Below, piece by piece: positions 40,259-48,659 of a stretch of 64,000 nt of DNA. Under the pieces are notes generated by a model. That model had not been told where the DNA came from, made no database searches, and worked only from the letters and a program-made list of their open reading frames with translations. The position numbers were made by a program, and so were the translations under genes. The stretch comes from Oscillospiraceae bacterium (GTDB lineage Bacteria; Bacillota; Clostridia; Oscillospirales; Ruminococcaceae), in assembly GCA_025757985.1 (NCBI GenBank), contig CP107210.1, positions 1,178,001-1,242,000 of the forward strand, in the 5' to 3' direction. Each line of letters opens with the position of its first letter. Positions within the stretch are counted from its first letter, which is position 1.

Positions 40259-40364
40259 TCTTTGCTCAAAAACCAAACAAATCAACCCAATCGCCCCAAT
40301 ACTGCTTTTTTTGCGCGGGGTTTTATGGTAAAATCTATGAGAAATCAAAAAGGAGGGCGGCATC

Positions 40365-41195
40365 ATGACCAATGCGCCGAAAACCGTATTAGCCATCCAT
40401 GACCTGCCGGGGCTCGGCCGGGCGGCGCTGTCTGTCATCGTACCGGTGCTTTCGGCGCTGGGGGTGCAGACGGTCGCGCTGCCCACGGCGGTGCTGTCCA
40501 CCCACACGGGCGGGCTGGGTGCCCCTGCCAGGCTGGCAGATTCGGCCTACGGCCCTGCGGCGCTGGCCCATTACCATCGGCTCGGGGTCAAGTTCGACTG
40601 CATCTACTCAGGCTATCTGGCCGATGCCGCGCAGGCAAAGCTGGTGCAGCAGGCCTTTGCGCTGTGGCCCCGTGCCTTCAAGGTCGTGGACCCCGTGCTG
40701 GGGGACGGCGGCCGACTGTACAGCGGTCTGGGGGCGGATATGGTCCCCGCCATGTACGATCTGTGCAGCCACGCTGATCTGATCGTGCCCAATGTGACCG
40801 AGGCTGCGCTGCTGTTGGGCGATCCGCTGCCAGGCGTGGGCAGTGCCGAACAGGCAGCGGCCCAGGCGGCCCGGCTGACCCGCATTGCACCGCAGGTGGT
40901 CGTCACGGGGGTGGCGGGCCTGGGCGGAGGGCGGTACATAGGCTGCGTGGGCGCATCCCGCGGCGGCGAGGGCTATGCGGTCAAGACGCCGCTGCAGCCG
41001 CGGATGTTCCACGGCACAGGGGATATTTTTGCCTCGGTGCTGGTGGGGCGCATCCTGCAGGGCAATGTGCCGCAGGCTGCCGTGCAGGCCGCCGCTGCCT
41101 TTGTGGCAGAGTGCATCCGGCAGACCCCTGAGGGTGCCGATGAGCGGCTGGGCGTCTGGCTGGAAACCGCGCTGCCGAAATTGAGGCAGGAGTAA
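40365..41195 (+). CDS. pdxY: Pyridoxal/pyridoxamine kinase
   Basis: 276 aa, ribokinase-type vitamin-kinase fold. Motifs: VLAIHDLPGLGRAALSVIVPVLSALGVQTVALPTAVLSTHT (PdxK/PdxY start), YSGYLADAAQ, VVDPVLGDGGRLY, LIVPNVTEAALLLG and the C-terminal FHGTGDIFASVLVG with the catalytic Asp. It phosphorylates pyridoxal-type vitamers for the PLP pool, used for example by SerC. GGAGGG precedes the start. Whether pyridoxal or pyridoxamine is preferred cannot be told. Confidence 0.85.
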   Translation: MTNAPKTVLAIHDLPGLGRAALSVIVPVLSALGVQTVALPTAVLSTHTGGLGAPARLADSAYGPAALAHYHRLGVKFDCIYSGYLADAAQAKLVQQAFALWPRAFKVVDPVLGDGGRLYSGLGADMVPAMYDLCSHADLIVPNVTEAALLLGDPLPGVGSAEQAAAQAARLTRIAPQVVVTGVAGLGGGRYIGCVGASRGGEGYAVKTPLQPRMFHGTGDIFASVLVGRILQGNVPQAAVQAAAAFVAECIRQTPEGADERLGVWLETALPKLRQE

Positions 41196-41222
41196 AAAAT
41201 AAACAAACAGGACTGTGAATGT

Positions 41223-41732
41223 ATGCCAATCTTAAACATTGTACTGGTCGAGCCGCAGATCCCGCAGAATTCCGGCAACATTGCGCGGACCTGCGCGGTG
41301 ACGGGCGCACGGCTGCACATGGTAGGCCCGATGGGCTTTGCCGTGGACGACAAAAAATTGAAGCGCGCCGGGCTTGACTACTGGCACCAGCTTGATATAA
41401 CATATTATCAGGATCTGGCGGAGTTTTTTGCCAAAAACAAAGGCCCGTTTTTTTATTTTACATCCAAAGGCCCGCGCCGCCATGTGGATGTGAGTTACCC
41501 CGACGGCGCCTATCTCGTCTTTGGGCGGGAGGATGCCGGGCTGCCGGAGGAACTGCTGGCCGCCCATGAAGCAGATTGTGTGCGTATGCCCATGCGCCGG
41601 GGCGAGCGCTGCCTGAACCTGTCCAACGCGGTGGCGGTGGGTGTGTATGAAGCGCTGCGCCAATGGGATTTTGCCGATTTGGAAACCCACGGGCAGTTGA
41701 CCCGCTATGAATGGAGTGAGGATGTAAAATGA
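41223..41732 (+). CDS. trmL: tRNA (cytidine(34)-2'-O)-methyltransferase
   Basis: 169 aa, a minimal SPOUT enzyme. Motifs: NIVLVEPQIPQNSGNIARTCAVTG, LHMVGPMGF, YLVFGREDAGLPEELL, and the C-terminal knot CLNLSNAVAVGVYEALRQ. It methylates the wobble ribose of tRNA-Leu species. The stop overlaps the degV start (ATGA), so the two are co-translated. Confidence 0.95.
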   Translation: MPILNIVLVEPQIPQNSGNIARTCAVTGARLHMVGPMGFAVDDKKLKRAGLDYWHQLDITYYQDLAEFFAKNKGPFFYFTSKGPRRHVDVSYPDGAYLVFGREDAGLPEELLAAHEADCVRMPMRRGERCLNLSNAVAVGVYEALRQWDFADLETHGQLTRYEWSEDVK

Positions 41733-42631
41733 GCAAGATCGGTTTTTTGACGGATTCCTGTTCCGATATTCCGCAGGAGCTTGCGGACAAGTACGGCATC
41801 GAGGTTGTTGGCTTTCCCATCAACCTTGACGGTGTTGAGTACATGGAGCGCAAGGACTTTACGAACGACCAGTTCTACCAGATGATGCGCGATGCGCAGG
41901 GCGTGCCGACCACCGCGGCCATTACCCAGCTGCAGTTCTGTGATATTTATGCCCGCTATGTCGATGAGGGCTACACCGATTTGGTCTACCTGAGCATCAA
42001 CGCCGGCGGCTCCAGCACCTATAACAACGCCGTTAAGGCCATCGAGCTGCTCGAGGAGGAGCGCCCCGGCTTCACAATGAAGATCCAGGTCATCGACAGC
42101 CAGAATTATTCGATGCCCTACGGCTGGTATTTCTGCGAGTGCGCCCGCAAGGTGCGCAACGGCGGCGAGCTGGCCGCCTGTGTGGGTGAGCTGAAGCAGA
42201 AGCTGGACTGCGTGGAAATCTGTCTGGCCGCCTACAGCCTGAGGCAGATGAAAAAGTCCGGCCGTGTCAGCGCCGCCGCCGCAGTGGTGGGTGACCTGCT
42301 GGGCATCCGCCCCATCATCAGCCTGAATGCCGGTGTCTCGAAGGTCGAGGCAAAGGTGCGCGGCGATGCCGCCGTGCCTGCTGCCATGCTGAAATGGGTC
42401 GAGAGCCGCGTGGATTCGATGAAGGACACCCCCTACATGGTGGCCTACACCTCCAGCACTGCCAAGCGGGATGAGCTGGCCAAGCTTTGCAGAAAGGCGT
42501 TCGGCCATCCGCCGCTGATCGTGTTCCAGCTTGGCGGCGTTGTCAGCGCCAACACCGGCCCCGATGCCATTGCCATCGTCTATGAAGGGCACCCCCGCAA
42601 CCTTGAGGCGTATGCGCCGCAGCTGCCGTGA
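41729..42631 (+). CDS. DegV family fatty-acid-binding protein
   Basis: 300 aa. DegV features: KIGFLTDSCSDIPQELADKYGIEVVGFPINLDG at the start, PTTAAITQLQF, YLSINAGGSSTYNNAV (Ser near residue 95), VIDSQNYSMPYGW, and the C-terminal GGVVSANTGPDAIAIVY. The family binds a fatty acid and, as FakB, presents it to a fatty acid kinase FakA for phospholipid synthesis. No fakA gene is adjacent. It overlaps trmL by four bases. Confidence 0.92.
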   Translation: MSKIGFLTDSCSDIPQELADKYGIEVVGFPINLDGVEYMERKDFTNDQFYQMMRDAQGVPTTAAITQLQFCDIYARYVDEGYTDLVYLSINAGGSSTYNNAVKAIELLEEERPGFTMKIQVIDSQNYSMPYGWYFCECARKVRNGGELAACVGELKQKLDCVEICLAAYSLRQMKKSGRVSAAAAVVGDLLGIRPIISLNAGVSKVEAKVRGDAAVPAAMLKWVESRVDSMKDTPYMVAYTSSTAKRDELAKLCRKAFGHPPLIVFQLGGVVSANTGPDAIAIVYEGHPRNLEAYAPQLP

Positions 42632-42649
42632 TTTCCGGTTCACGGGCGG

Positions 42650-42708
42650 CAGCGGCACAGCCGCCCCTCATCCGGCCTTCGGCCACCTTCCCCCAAAGGG
42701 GAAGGCAA
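42650..42708. repeat. Short copy of the GGGGAAGG intergenic element
   Basis: GCCGCCCCTCATCCGGCC, then GGCCACCTTCCCC/GGGGAAGG. It shares the CCTCATCCGGCC and CCACCTTCCCC parts of 30114-30322 and 61088-61296. Confidence 0.75.
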
Positions 42709-42725
42709 ATAAGAAAAAAGAAATT

Positions 42726-42757
42726 CCCCGCAGGCCTTGCAACAGCCTGCGGGGTTT
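42726..42757 (+). terminator. Terminator of trmL-degV, overlapping the queT promoter
   Basis: CCCCGCAGGC and GCCTGCGGGG pair around a nine-base loop, then TTTGCT. Confidence 0.75.
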
Positions 42758-42765
42758 GCTATAAT
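42737..42765 (+). promoter_or_regulatory. queT promoter
   Basis: TTGCAA (42737-42742) is the loop of the upstream terminator; after a 17-bp spacer comes TATAAT (42760-42765). Transcription should start about 42772, just before the riboswitch. Confidence 0.75.
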
Positions 42766-42776
42766 ACAAATTTGTT

Positions 42777-42878
42777 GAGCAACTTAGGATTTTAGGCTCC
42801 GCCGCCTCCTCTGCGGGAGGCGGCGCAAACCCCGCAAGGCTGGCGGTCTTGCGTGCGGTCAAAATCTATCCGCCGGAG
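42777..42878 (+). promoter_or_regulatory. preQ1-III riboswitch
   Basis: The segment starts GAGCAACTTAGGATTTTAGGCTCC, a hairpin with a long conserved loop (positions 42777-42800), then a variable GCCGCCTCCTC/GAGGAGGCGGC-type helix, AAACCCC, GGCTGGCGGTC (42838-42848), TGCGGTCAAAAT and TCCGCCGGAG. This order and the invariant bases match the preQ1-III aptamer known from Faecalibacterium. The last four bases GGAG are the queT Shine-Dalgarno, six bases before the ATG, so ligand binding would hide the ribosome binding site and lower translation. Confidence 0.93.
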
Positions 42879-42884
42879 TATTGT

Positions 42885-43409
42885 ATGAATATGAAAAAAA
42901 TGTCCGTCAACCGTCTGGTGCGCTGCGCTGTCATCGCGGCCGTCTATGTGGTGGTCTGTCTGGCGCTTGCCCCGTTCAGCTATGGGGCGGTGCAGGTGCG
43001 CGTGGCTGAGGCACTGTGCCTGCTGCCGGTTTTCGGCGCGGAGTACATTATCGGCGTCACGCTGGGCTGCCTGCTGGCGAACCTGCTGGGCTCCACCGTC
43101 ATTGATGTGGTGTTCGGCACGCTGGCCACGCTGCTGGCCTGCCTTGTGACCTACAAGCTGCGTGACATCCGCGTCAAGGGTCTTGCCATTCCGGCGTCCC
43201 TGCCGCCCGTTGTTTTTAATATGCTCATCGTGGGCGCGTTCGAGATTACCTTCTTCTTCTCGGACACGGCCCCGACGCTGGCGCTGGCCTGCTTCAATGC
43301 CGTGGCCGTGGCCATCGGCGAGCTGATCAGCTGCACCGTGCTGGGTGTGGCGCTCGTCAAGCTGATCGAGAGCAATGAAAGCCTGAAAAAGATTTTTACA
43401 GAAGAATAA
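42885..43409 (+). CDS. queT: QueT family queuosine-precursor (preQ1) transporter, ECF S component
   Basis: 174 aa from the ATG at 42885. Five to six hydrophobic helices; QueT motifs include YVVVCLALAPFSYGAVQVRVAEALCLLPVF and the LLANLLGSTVIDVVFGTLATLLACLVTY region. It is the substrate-binding part of an energy-coupling-factor importer for queuosine precursors. The preQ1-III riboswitch directly in front confirms the ligand class. The ORF could extend upstream, but that would translate the aptamer and is rejected. Confidence 0.95.
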   Translation: MNMKKMSVNRLVRCAVIAAVYVVVCLALAPFSYGAVQVRVAEALCLLPVFGAEYIIGVTLGCLLANLLGSTVIDVVFGTLATLLACLVTYKLRDIRVKGLAIPASLPPVVFNMLIVGAFEITFFFSDTAPTLALACFNAVAVAIGELISCTVLGVALVKLIESNESLKKIFTEE

Positions 43410-43425
43410 AAACGAGGTAACCTCT

Positions 43426-44070
43426 ATGCGCCCGGAACTGATTTTGTGGGATTGGAACGGTACCCTGCTGGATGATGTCGAACTCTGCGTGGACGCGCTC
43501 AACCGTCTGCTGGCAGACTTCGGCTACCCGCAGCGGTACGACCGCGATCAGTACCGGGCGATTTTTGGCTTTCCCATCGAGGAATATTATACCCGCGCCG
43601 GGTTTGACTTCTCCCGCCACAGCTTTGCCGAGCTGGCAGCGCGGTATATGGAGATCTATGTCCCCGCCAGCGAGGTCTGCCCGCTGATGGACGGTGCGGC
43701 CGAGGCGCTGCAGGCATTCCGCAGCGCCGGGCTGCGGCAGGTCATTTTATCGGCCAGCAAGAGGGACACCCTCTGCCAACAGGTCGGGCAGCGCGGCGTG
43801 ACCCGGTATTTTGACCGGCTGCTGGGCCTGAGCGACATCTACGCCAAGAGCAAGGTGGAGATCGGCCTTGCCTATTTAAAAGAGGAAGGCTTCGACCCTG
43901 CCCGGGCGGTGATGATCGGGGATTCGGTCCATGATTTTGAGGTGGCGCAGGCGCTCGGCGTGGGCTGCGTTTTGCAGTCCGGCGGCCACCAGCCGGCGGA
44001 AACGCTGCGCAAAACCGGCGCACCGGTCGTGGCCGGTTTGCGGGAGGCCGCAGCGCTGATTTTGGAATGA
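43426..44070 (+). CDS. HAD-family phosphatase (phosphoglycolate phosphatase-like)
   Basis: 214 aa. Motif I is LWDWNGTLLDDV (residues 6-16), where the HAD DxDGT is DWNGT; motif II SASKRD near 110; motif III Lys in YAKSKVEIG; motif IV MIGDSVHDFEVAQALG at about 165. The small helical cap (residues 20-80) fits the Gph subfamily. It likely hydrolyses a small phosphorylated metabolite. It follows queT by 16 bp and may be co-transcribed and indirectly subject to the riboswitch; that link is inference. Confidence 0.85.
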   Translation: MRPELILWDWNGTLLDDVELCVDALNRLLADFGYPQRYDRDQYRAIFGFPIEEYYTRAGFDFSRHSFAELAARYMEIYVPASEVCPLMDGAAEALQAFRSAGLRQVILSASKRDTLCQQVGQRGVTRYFDRLLGLSDIYAKSKVEIGLAYLKEEGFDPARAVMIGDSVHDFEVAQALGVGCVLQSGGHQPAETLRKTGAPVVAGLREAAALILE

Positions 44071-44085
44071 GCGCTTACGGGAGGC

Positions 44086-44200
44086 TGTAGGGGCGGATGC
44101 TTGCATCCGCCCGGGTGGCGGCGAAGACGCCGCCACCCTGCAAACAACTGCCTACCGTTATGCTGCGGGTCGATGCGAGCATCGACCCCTACAAGCAGAG
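44086..44200. repeat. Cluster of three palindromic repeats
   Basis: TGTAGGGGCGGATGC/GCATCCGCCC, GGTGGCGGCG/CGCCGCCACC, and GGGTCGATGCGAGCATCGACCCCTACA. The last is a close match to 28636-28660. Confidence 0.85.
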
Positions 44201-44212
44201 GGGTAAAATATA

Positions 44213-45118
44213 ATGTCTGACCGTGTAAAAGGCGCCTGCCTGACGATGGGCGGTGCGGCATGCTGGGGTGTTTCGGGCTGCATGGGGCAGTATCTGTTCA
44301 CCCGCGAGGGGATGGATTCCACCTGGCTTGTGCCGATCCGGCTGTTTCTGGCCGGGCTGATTCTATGCGGGTATTTCTGCATCCGGGACCGTAAAATGCT
44401 TTTTGATCCGTGGAATATACGGAAAAATCCGCGCAATGCTATTGACCTGCTAGTTTACGGTTTGGCCGGTGTCAGCTGCTGCCAGTTCACCTATTTTCTG
44501 ACGATCCAGCTGTCCAGTGCGGGCATGGGGACGATCTTGCAGGACCTCTCCCCTGTCATTATTCTGCTGGTGGTCTGCATCCAGCAAGGGCGCGGGCCGC
44601 AGGTGTTTGAGATTTTCTCCATCCTGCTGGCGCTGGTGGGCGTTTTCCTCATCACGACCCACGGCAGCCTGACCGGGCTGGCCGTCAGCCCGGCGGCGCT
44701 GGCCTCGGGCGTTGTCAGCGCCTGCTGCGTTGCCATCTATACGATGTGGCCGAAAAAATTGCAGGAGCAGTACCCCACCCCGATGCTGCAGGGCTGGGCG
44801 TTCTTGATGGGCGGCATTATGTTTGCGCTCATCTTCCGCCCGTGGCAGATCGACTATGTGCCGACGGCGATGGGTGTGTTCGGTATTTTCACGGTCGTGG
44901 TGCTGGGCAATGTGCTGGCGTTCAGCCTGTATATGTCGGGTGTGCCGCTCATCGGCCCGCAGCGGGCAAGCCTTTACAGCTTTGCCGAACCCGTTACGGC
45001 GGCCATCATCAGCACACTGGTGCTGGGCTCCCCCTTTACGCTGTGGGATGCGCTGGGCTTCGGCTGCATCTTTTTGATGCTGGTGCTGCTGAGCCTGCCG
45101 GCTAAAACAAAAGCATAA
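44213..45118 (+). CDS. EamA/DMT-family transporter
   Basis: 301 aa with ten predicted transmembrane helices in two EamA repeats (residues 8-140 and 160-295). Typical sequence: GAACWGVSGCMGQYLFTREGMDSTWLVPIRLFLAG, then LSSAGMGTILQDLSPVIILLV, and in the second half PLIGPQRASLYSFAEPVTAAIISTLVLG. The family exports metabolites such as amino acids or drugs; the substrate is unknown. AGAGGGG lies ahead of the start; the gene is followed by a terminator. Confidence 0.9.
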   Translation: MSDRVKGACLTMGGAACWGVSGCMGQYLFTREGMDSTWLVPIRLFLAGLILCGYFCIRDRKMLFDPWNIRKNPRNAIDLLVYGLAGVSCCQFTYFLTIQLSSAGMGTILQDLSPVIILLVVCIQQGRGPQVFEIFSILLALVGVFLITTHGSLTGLAVSPAALASGVVSACCVAIYTMWPKKLQEQYPTPMLQGWAFLMGGIMFALIFRPWQIDYVPTAMGVFGIFTVVVLGNVLAFSLYMSGVPLIGPQRASLYSFAEPVTAAIISTLVLGSPFTLWDALGFGCIFLMLVLLSLPAKTKA

Positions 45119-45123
45119 TAAGC

Positions 45124-45152
45124 AAAAGGCTGTCCGCACAGGGCGGCCTTTT
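45124..45152 (+). terminator. Terminator after the EamA gene
   Basis: AAGGCTGTCC, loop GCACA, GGGCGGCCTT (with two T-G pairs), then TTTT. Confidence 0.8.
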
Positions 45153-45160
45153 TTGCTGCC

Positions 45161-45192
45161 GTGTAGGGGCCGGGCATGCCCGGCCCCTACAA
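45161..45192. repeat. GTAGGGGCCGGGCATGCCC palindrome
   Basis: GTAGGGGCCGGGC and GCCCGGCCCCTAC are exact inverted repeats around AT. Confidence 0.85.
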
Positions 45193-45225
45193 CAATATAA
45201 TAAATAAACCCAATGTAACTATGAA

Positions 45226-45255
45226 TTGACATATCCCCCCGCCCGGGTGTATTAT
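45226..45255 (+). promoter_or_regulatory. secA promoter
   Basis: TTGACA (45226-45231) and TATTAT (45250-45255), spacer 18 bp. Confidence 0.75.
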
Positions 45256-45326
45256 AGTAGCATGTGTAAAACTATATAATCAGCCGCACCTCTACGATAT
45301 GCGGCGGAAGATACAGGGGAACTGTT

Positions 45327-48197
45327 ATGTCTTTTTTTGAAAAACTGTTCGGCTCCTTCTCGGACAAGGAACTCAAGCGCATCAACCCTATCAAGGATAA
45401 GGTCCTTGCCCTTGAGCCGGAGATGGCCAAGCTGACCGATGAGCAGCTGCAGGCCAAGACGGCCGAGTTTAAGGAGCGCCTTGCCAAGGGCGAGACCCTT
45501 GATGATATCCTGCCGGAGGCGTTTGCAGTCTGCCGCGAGGCGGACTGGCGCGTGCTGGGCATGAAGCCCTACCCCGTGCAGATCATCGGCGGCATTGTGC
45601 TGCACCGCGCCTGCATTGCCGAGATGCAGACCGGTGAAGGTAAGACGCTGGTGGCAACCATGCCCACCTACCTCAACGCCCTGACCGGCGAGGGTGTGCA
45701 TGTCATCACCGTAAACGACTATCTGGCCCGCCGCGACTCTGAGTGGATGGGAAAGGTCTACCGTTTTCTGGGGCTTACTGTCGGTCTGGTCGTCCATGGC
45801 GTGGAATCGGATGACCGCAAAAAGGCCTATGAGGCCGATGTCACCTACGGCACGAACAACGAGTTCGGCTTTGACTACCTGCGCGACAATATGGTCGTCT
45901 ACAAGGCCAACATGGTCCAGCGCGGCCATGCCTTTGCCATCGTGGACGAGGTGGACTCCATCCTGATCGACGAGGCCCGTACCCCGCTTATCATCAGCGG
46001 CAAGGGCGAGGATTCCAGCGTGATGTACAAGCGCGCCGATGACTTTGCCAAGACGCTGAAGAAGAGCGTCATCGTCGAGCTGGACGACAAGGTCGAGGCC
46101 GAGGAGCAGGTCGACGGCGATTATGTCGTGGACGAAAAGCGCAAGACTGCCACCCTGACCGAATCCGGCGTCAAGAAGGCCGAGGCATTCTTCCATGTCG
46201 ATAACCTGGCCGATGCCGACAATATGTCGCTGCGCCACTATGTGGACGGTGCCATCAAGGCGCGCGGCGTCATGCACCGCGACATTGACTATATCGTCAA
46301 GGACGGCGAGGTCATCATCGTGGATGAGTTCACCGGCCGCCTGATGTACGGCCGCCGCTTCAATGAGGGCCTGCATCAGGCCATTGAGGCCAAGGAGGGC
46401 GTGACCGTTGCCGCCGAGAGCAAGACGCTGGCTACTGTCACCTTCCAGAACTACTTCCGTATGTACAAAAAGCTGGCCGGTATGACCGGTACAGCCTCCA
46501 CCGAGGCCGATGAATTCAGCGAGATCTACGGCCTGAACATTGTCAGCATCCCCACCAACAAGCCCCGCGCCCGTCAGGACCTGCCCGACAGCGTTTACAA
46601 GACCGTCAACGGCAAGTACAACGCCGTCATTGATCAGGTGGCGGAGTGCCACGCGAAGGGCCAGCCCGTGCTGGTCGGCACGGTCAGCGTTGAGAAGAGC
46701 GAGGCGCTGTCCAAGCTGCTGAAAAAGCGCGGCATCGAGCATAATGTTCTGAACGCCAAGCAGCATGAGCGCGAGGCGGAGATCGTTGCGCAGGCCGGCA
46801 AGCAGGGCGCTGTGACCATCGCCACCAACATGGCAGGCCGCGGCACCGACATCATGCTGGGCGGCAATGTGACCTACATGGCCAAGGCTGCCCTGAAGAA
46901 GGAGCTGTCCAAGGCGCTGACCGCCGATCTGGCCCAGCTGAAGGACGAGTACGAGCATGCCAAGGCGCGCGCCAAGGCCAACGGCACTGAGCTGCCCACC
47001 CCGCCGGAGGTCGGCATTGACGCGAAGCTGGAGATGCTGATGACCGAGTGCGACGGCCACGCCGAGACCGAGGACGCCGAAATTCTCCACGCCCGCAAGC
47101 GCTTTGAGGAGCTGTGCGAGGAGTTTGCCCCCGAGGTCAAGCGCGAGGCCGAGGTGGTCCGCGCTGCGGGCGGCCTGTTCATCATCGGCACCGAGCGCCA
47201 TGAGAGCCGCCGTATCGACAACCAGCTGCGCGGCCGTGCCGGCCGTCAGGGTGACCCCGGTGCCTCCCGCTTCTTCCTGAGTCTTGAGGATGACCTGATG
47301 CGCATCTTCGGCGGCGACCGCGTGCAGAACCTGATGGACTCCCTGGGCCTTGACGAAGATGTACCCATCGAGAACAAGCTCATCACCAACACGATCGAGA
47401 GCGCCCAGAAAAAGCTGGAGGCCTCCAACTTTGCAATTCGTAAACAGGTGCTGCAGTATGACGATGTCATGAACCAGCAGCGCGAGATCATCTATAAGCA
47501 GCGCCAGATGGTGCTGGACGGCGAGGATATCTCCGGCAAGCTGCATGAGATGATGCGCCAGTCTATTGATGATGCCTGCGCGAACTACCTGAACGGCGAA
47601 ACGGCCGATGATTGGGACTTTGCCGGTCTGCGCCGCCACTTTATGAACTGGCTGTGCCTGCCCACCGACTTCAACTACACCACCGAGCAGCTGGGTGAGC
47701 TGACCCGCGAGGGCATTGCCGATGAGCTGTACAAGCGCGGCATGGATATCCTGACCGCGAAGGAAAAGCGCTACGGTGAAAAGACGATGCGCGAGCTGGA
47801 GCGCATCTGCCTGCTGCGCAATGTTGACTCCAAGTGGATGGAGCATATCGACAATATGGACCAGCTCAAGCAGGGCATGGGTCTGCGCGGCTACGGCCAG
47901 CATGACCCCGTGGTCGAGTACCGCATCGAGGGCTTTGCCATGTTCGATGAGATGATCGCCTCGATCCGCGAGGATGCCGTCCACATGCTGCTGACGATCG
48001 AGATCCGCCAGCAGAATGCCGAGCCCAAGCGCGAGCAGGTGGCCAAGCCCACCGGTGAGGGTGCCCCTGCACAGGCCGGTGCCAAGGGTGCCGCCCCTGT
48101 CCGCGTGACGAAGATCGGCCGCAACGACCCCTGCCCTTGCGGCAGCGGTCTGAAGTGGAAAAAGTGCACCTGCAAGGAGTACCACCCCGACCTGTAA
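45327..48197 (+). CDS. secA: Preprotein translocase ATPase SecA
   Basis: 956 aa, full length. NBD1 Walker A MQTGEGKTL (about residue 104), Walker B VDEVDSILID near 208, the preprotein cross-linking region after 220, NBD2 with GTVSVEKSEAL, TNMAGRGTDIMLGG and GTERHESRRIDNQLRGRAGRQGDPG, the helical scaffold and wing domains, and a C-terminal zinc-binding SecB/ribosome tail CPCGSGLKWKKCTC. It drives post-translational export through SecYEG. Codons are strongly optimised. Its own promoter and a terminator isolate it from neighbours. Confidence 0.98.
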   Translation: MSFFEKLFGSFSDKELKRINPIKDKVLALEPEMAKLTDEQLQAKTAEFKERLAKGETLDDILPEAFAVCREADWRVLGMKPYPVQIIGGIVLHRACIAEMQTGEGKTLVATMPTYLNALTGEGVHVITVNDYLARRDSEWMGKVYRFLGLTVGLVVHGVESDDRKKAYEADVTYGTNNEFGFDYLRDNMVVYKANMVQRGHAFAIVDEVDSILIDEARTPLIISGKGEDSSVMYKRADDFAKTLKKSVIVELDDKVEAEEQVDGDYVVDEKRKTATLTESGVKKAEAFFHVDNLADADNMSLRHYVDGAIKARGVMHRDIDYIVKDGEVIIVDEFTGRLMYGRRFNEGLHQAIEAKEGVTVAAESKTLATVTFQNYFRMYKKLAGMTGTASTEADEFSEIYGLNIVSIPTNKPRARQDLPDSVYKTVNGKYNAVIDQVAECHAKGQPVLVGTVSVEKSEALSKLLKKRGIEHNVLNAKQHEREAEIVAQAGKQGAVTIATNMAGRGTDIMLGGNVTYMAKAALKKELSKALTADLAQLKDEYEHAKARAKANGTELPTPPEVGIDAKLEMLMTECDGHAETEDAEILHARKRFEELCEEFAPEVKREAEVVRAAGGLFIIGTERHESRRIDNQLRGRAGRQGDPGASRFFLSLEDDLMRIFGGDRVQNLMDSLGLDEDVPIENKLITNTIESAQKKLEASNFAIRKQVLQYDDVMNQQREIIYKQRQMVLDGEDISGKLHEMMRQSIDDACANYLNGETADDWDFAGLRRHFMNWLCLPTDFNYTTEQLGELTREGIADELYKRGMDILTAKEKRYGEKTMRELERICLLRNVDSKWMEHIDNMDQLKQGMGLRGYGQHDPVVEYRIEGFAMFDEMIASIREDAVHMLLTIEIRQQNAEPKREQVAKPTGEGAPAQAGAKGAAPVRVTKIGRNDPCPCGSGLKWKKCTCKEYHPDL

Positions 48198-48206
48198 AAC
48201 CAAGTA

Positions 48207-48239
48207 AGGCGCTGCCCGGTACATGGCAGCGCCTTTTTT
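48207..48239 (+). terminator. Terminator after secA
   Basis: GGCGCTGCC and GGCAGCGCC pair around an eight-base loop, followed by TTTTTT. The next gene starts 16 bp later, so it depends on read-through or an unseen promoter. Confidence 0.85.
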
Positions 48240-48254
48240 GAATGAGGTAACACC

Positions 48255-48659
48255 ATGAAAGCCCGAATCATCCGTGAACCCCGGTGCGCCCTGCTGTGGC
48301 GCATTGATGAAAGCTACCCCAACTACGCCGCCATTGAGCGCGCGGCCAAGCGATATGAGGTGAAGCTGCGCCGTGTGGCAGATGGCGACCTCGGCGGCAT
48401 TGTGGGTGACCTCTGCGCGGGCAAGCCTGCCCCGGCTGCTGCGCCGCTCATTGCTGTGCCGGACCGCCCGGCCATTATTATCAGCGGTCTGCGCCATGAT
48501 ACCGGTGAGCTGGGCGCGTTCCTTGACCTGGTGCAGGCAGGCGGCGCGTCCATTCCGGTGCGCAGCATGGTCACGCCCACCAGCAAAGGCTGGATGCTGG
48601 CGAATCTGCTGCTGGAATTGAACACCGAGCACGAAACTGTACAAGGAGAAAAAGCGTGA
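48255..48659 (+). CDS. DUF3783-like protein of unknown function
   Basis: 134 aa. No signal peptide or membrane segment. A central AIIISGLRHDTGELGAFLDLVQAGGASIPVRSMVTPTSKGWMLANLLLEL region (residues 75-122) resembles DUF3783; the N-terminal half, with a SYPNYAAIERAAKRYEVKLRRV helix, is weakly conserved. GAGGTAACACC precedes the start. The stop overlaps the GTG start of apbE by four bases, so the products are made together. Function is not known. Confidence 0.6.
   Translation: MKARIIREPRCALLWRIDESYPNYAAIERAAKRYEVKLRRVADGDLGGIVGDLCAGKPAPAAAPLIAVPDRPAIIISGLRHDTGELGAFLDLVQAGGASIPVRSMVTPTSKGWMLANLLLELNTEHETVQGEKA

Noticed and set aside
48255..48659. DUF3783-like gene as part of the secA operon
   Set aside because: A strong terminator lies between them; it is more likely coupled to apbE through the four-base overlap.
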